DNA from: CAZCZY01 sp964503525
GTDB lineage: Bacteria > Patescibacteriota > JAUYIX01
Length of the DNA stretch: 6,516 nt
Assembly: GCA_964503525.1 (NCBI GenBank)
Contig: CAZCZY010000081.1
Coordinates: 1 to 6,516 of the forward strand
Direction of reading: 5' to 3'
Each line of letters begins with the position of its first letter. Position 1 is the stretch's first letter. The translations under genes were made by a program, and so were the position numbers. The notes under the pieces are model-generated. The model saw only the letters and a list, made by a program, of their open reading frames with translations, was not told where the DNA came from and searched no databases. This document shows, one piece after another, positions 4,843 through 6,516 of this stretch.

Positions 4843-5739
4843 TTAAAGCTCCTCCGTTTTTTCCAAGGCAAAACGCAAATCGCACGATGGAAAAGCTTTT
4901 TCCTCGGGCAACACCGCCTCACAAGCTTCTTCACATTCCCAATCAAACCACAGGTATGGACCGTTACTCGTAAAAGAATATGACTCGGCGGTGTAAGAGT
5001 CGCAATAATGTCCTTCCGGTTGCGGATCAATAATTTCTAGTGGGCCCATAAAGCCATCTCGACGCAACTGCTCGGTAATTTGCGCTTTGGCAATCGCCCG
5101 AACTCGCTCATGACCCACGGCCATCGCCAAAAATTCGTCGAGGCTGTAACTTTTTTCCGTTTCGGCTGATTTTGCGCCCAGCGCACGCTCGACTTCTGTT
5201 TTAGGTCTGGACGCAGCACTCCCCTCCGCAGCCCCGCCACGTCGCTCAAATCCAAGCAGCACATCGTCATGACGACCCAATTTTGTATCTTCCTCCGCTA
5301 AGTGCTCCTTTGGAACGAACCCAAGCAAGCGCTCATCAACTCCTACTGCTTTGAGTTTTATTCGTGCCGTGTCCTCAGTCACCGGTTCAGCTTCCTCAGA
5401 AATTTGTCCACCCGAAATTTTCCAGAGTTTGACCTGGCCACGTTTTTCGCCAGGCTCCATGATCCAACCTTCGGCCGCTGTCTCGCCCGCCGTGGCGGTC
5501 GGCAAGGCCATGTCCATGACGCCTTTGTAATTAGACATGACGGTCCACTCCCCTTCGCGAGAAATAATGATCACTTCCGCATTGCTGGATGTTTCGGGTT
5601 TGCTGGTTGTTGCGGATGTAGCAGCGAGTGCTGACTCTGCTGACGGCAGGGCATTAAATTCCTCGTTTTTCATAACGGTACGAACAGCTTTAGCCACATC
5701 ACGGGGTTCGGCCTGGAGAAATAGAAGAGTTTTTGACAT
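4843..5739 (-). CDS. Uncharacterised acidic cytoplasmic protein in the comEC cluster
   Basis: I do not recognise this family. From the ATG at 5739 (MSKTLLFLQAEPRDVAKAVR) it is 298 residues; two adjacent in-frame ATGs at 5748 and 5751 would add three or four residues. There is no signal peptide or membrane segment. Residues about 33-54 are a low-complexity A/S/T-rich linker after an N-terminal helix-like part. A central region (about 55-160) contains EVIIISREGEWTVMSNYKG and looks beta-rich. A charged, A/G-rich linker (about 165-195) leads to SLDEFLAMAVGHERVRAIA (199-217), probably helical. The acidic C-terminal part holds four cysteines (246, 269, 273, 286) next to aromatic residues (SNGPYLWFDWECEE), perhaps a metal site. 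It begins 19 bases after the ComEC stop (7 if the first ATG is used) and is probably cotranscribed, which hints at a DNA-uptake link without proving it. Confidence 0.8.
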   Translation of the reverse strand: MSKTLLFLQAEPRDVAKAVRTVMKNEEFNALPSAESALAATSATTSKPETSSNAEVIIISREGEWTVMSNYKGVMDMALPTATAGETAAEGWIMEPGEKRGQVKLWKISGGQISEEAEPVTEDTARIKLKAVGVDERLLGFVPKEHLAEEDTKLGRHDDVLLGFERRGGAAEGSAASRPKTEVERALGAKSAETEKSYSLDEFLAMAVGHERVRAIAKAQITEQLRRDGFMGPLEIIDPQPEGHYCDSYTAESYSFTSNGPYLWFDWECEEACEAVLPEEKAFPSCDLRFALEKTEEL

Positions 5740-5758
5740 GCCGGGCATCATAGCAGAG

Positions 5759-6516
5759 CTAGAAAACCAATCTGCGAGTACGAACTCTTTTTCTGGTTAT
5801 TGCGACCAGCACACATGTAAACAACGCAAAAGTAATCGCACTCGCCATGATTCGATGGTTTAACGTAACGGTGGAACCTGGCAAACCAGCAAAAAAACCT
5901 GCGATCCAGGTGAGCGCCTGTAATGGCAGCCGCAAAAACCAGGCAAGCGTTTGGCCAACTATTGAGTCGCCAAAAACTATTGCCGCGCCAGAAGAAGCCA
6001 TCGCAAGTGGGATCAACGGTGCTGCCAATAGGTTCGCAGGCAAACTGTACGGCGCCAGGGTGCCAAAGTGCCAGATGGTGACTGGTAATGTCCCGAGAGT
6101 TGCTGCAATTGTCAGTGCGAGACTTTGACGTACGCCTAAAATATTAGGCACCTTCTTAAGATTTTTTTCCAACGGTCGAACCAGCATGACAATCGCGAGC
6201 GTCGCCACAAACGACAACTGAAAGCCAATGTCCAAGGCCACGGCGTTTGGTTGCATCAACACGAGCATGCCAGCGGCCAACAAAAGCGCCCGTCGGCTGA
6301 CACTGGCCTTGCCACGCTGTAGGGCAATGGTCGCAATCCCTCCCATTATTCCGGCACGAACAACGGCTGCCCCACCTCCCGCGCACAGAACAAACGCGGA
6401 AATACCGCCGAGTATGACCCACAATCTCGCACGACGGGATAATCGGCCCCGCACAAGGAGTAGCAGAACTGTCGCGACAATAGTTACGTTATAGCCGCTG
6501 GCCGCGAGGATATGCG
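5759..6516 (-). CDS. comEC: ComEC/Rec2 competence channel, C-terminal part (cut by window edge)
   Basis: ComEC forms the inner-membrane channel that brings transforming DNA into the cytoplasm as a single strand. The visible 251 residues are strongly hydrophobic with several membrane segments. They begin HILAASGYNVTIVA, which corresponds to the H-L-A-x-SG-L-H segment of the Competence domain, here with YN in place of the usual LH. Then come AAVVRAGIMGGIA (49-61), LDIGFQLSFVATLAIVML (94-111) and a typical amphipathic LPGSTVTL near the end. The protein stops right after the last membrane segment with a basic tail (RKRVRTRRLVF), so the MBL domain that ends ComEC in many bacteria is absent and is encoded separately downstream. 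The N-terminal OB-like part and the start lie outside the window. The valine codon at 6454 is internal, not a start, because the frame stays open and conserved up to the edge. Confidence 0.93.
   Translation of the reverse strand, partial: HILAASGYNVTIVATVLLLLVRGRLSRRARLWVILGGISAFVLCAGGGAAVVRAGIMGGIATIALQRGKASVSRRALLLAAGMLVLMQPNAVALDIGFQLSFVATLAIVMLVRPLEKNLKKVPNILGVRQSLALTIAATLGTLPVTIWHFGTLAPYSLPANLLAAPLIPLAMASSGAAIVFGDSIVGQTLAWFLRLPLQALTWIAGFFAGLPGSTVTLNHRIMASAITFALFTCVLVAITRKRVRTRRLVF

Noticed and set aside
1..6516. Insertion sequences, CRISPR arrays, tRNA genes, phage or toxin-antitoxin genes
   Set aside because: No transposase-like frame, no regularly spaced repeats, no tRNA cloverleaf and no matching families; the window is occupied by housekeeping and uptake genes.

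Overview
The window holds ten protein genes, nine on the minus strand and one (rpmB) on the plus strand, packed with short gaps or small overlaps, plus one 378-base stretch without a gene. Base composition is roughly balanced. The gene set (str-operon ribosomal proteins and EF-G, an L28 with two CxxC pairs, small S2P-like protease, short TlyA-like methyltransferase, NDK with an internal insertion, and ComEC split from its metallo-beta-lactamase part) fits a small-genome bacterium of the Patescibacteria/CPR type. That placement is an inference from style, not proven here.

Reading the minus strand in its own direction (from high to low coordinates): the C-terminal half of a ComEC/Rec2 DNA channel (6516-5759), an uncharacterised acidic protein (5739-4843), a membrane-anchored ComEC-type MBL hydrolase (4732-3887) and nucleoside diphosphate kinase (3863-3366). 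After them comes the gene-free stretch 2988-3365. It contains a clearly structured element at 3098-3278, whose G-U pairs favour transcription from the plus strand, and a strong hairpin at 3036-3068. A small DUF4190-like membrane protein (2987-2646) follows and converges, 9 bases apart, on rpmB (2463-2636, plus).

rpmB and a site-2 protease homologue diverge from the 83-base region 2380-2462, which is rich in inverted repeats. The protease (2379-1738) overlaps a TlyA/FtsJ-like rRNA methyltransferase (1741-1124) by ATGA. A promoter just after that gene probably drives the str operon rpsL (1063-575), rpsG (554-87), fusA (83 to beyond base 1).

Themes: translation machinery (S12, S7, EF-G, L28, probable rRNA methylation), DNA uptake (ComEC channel plus MBL partner and an unknown protein between them), nucleotide metabolism (NDK), and membrane proteolysis. 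None of the ten start codons has a convincing Shine-Dalgarno sequence, which points to leaderless or SD-independent initiation. I see no mobile element, CRISPR array, tRNA or rRNA.
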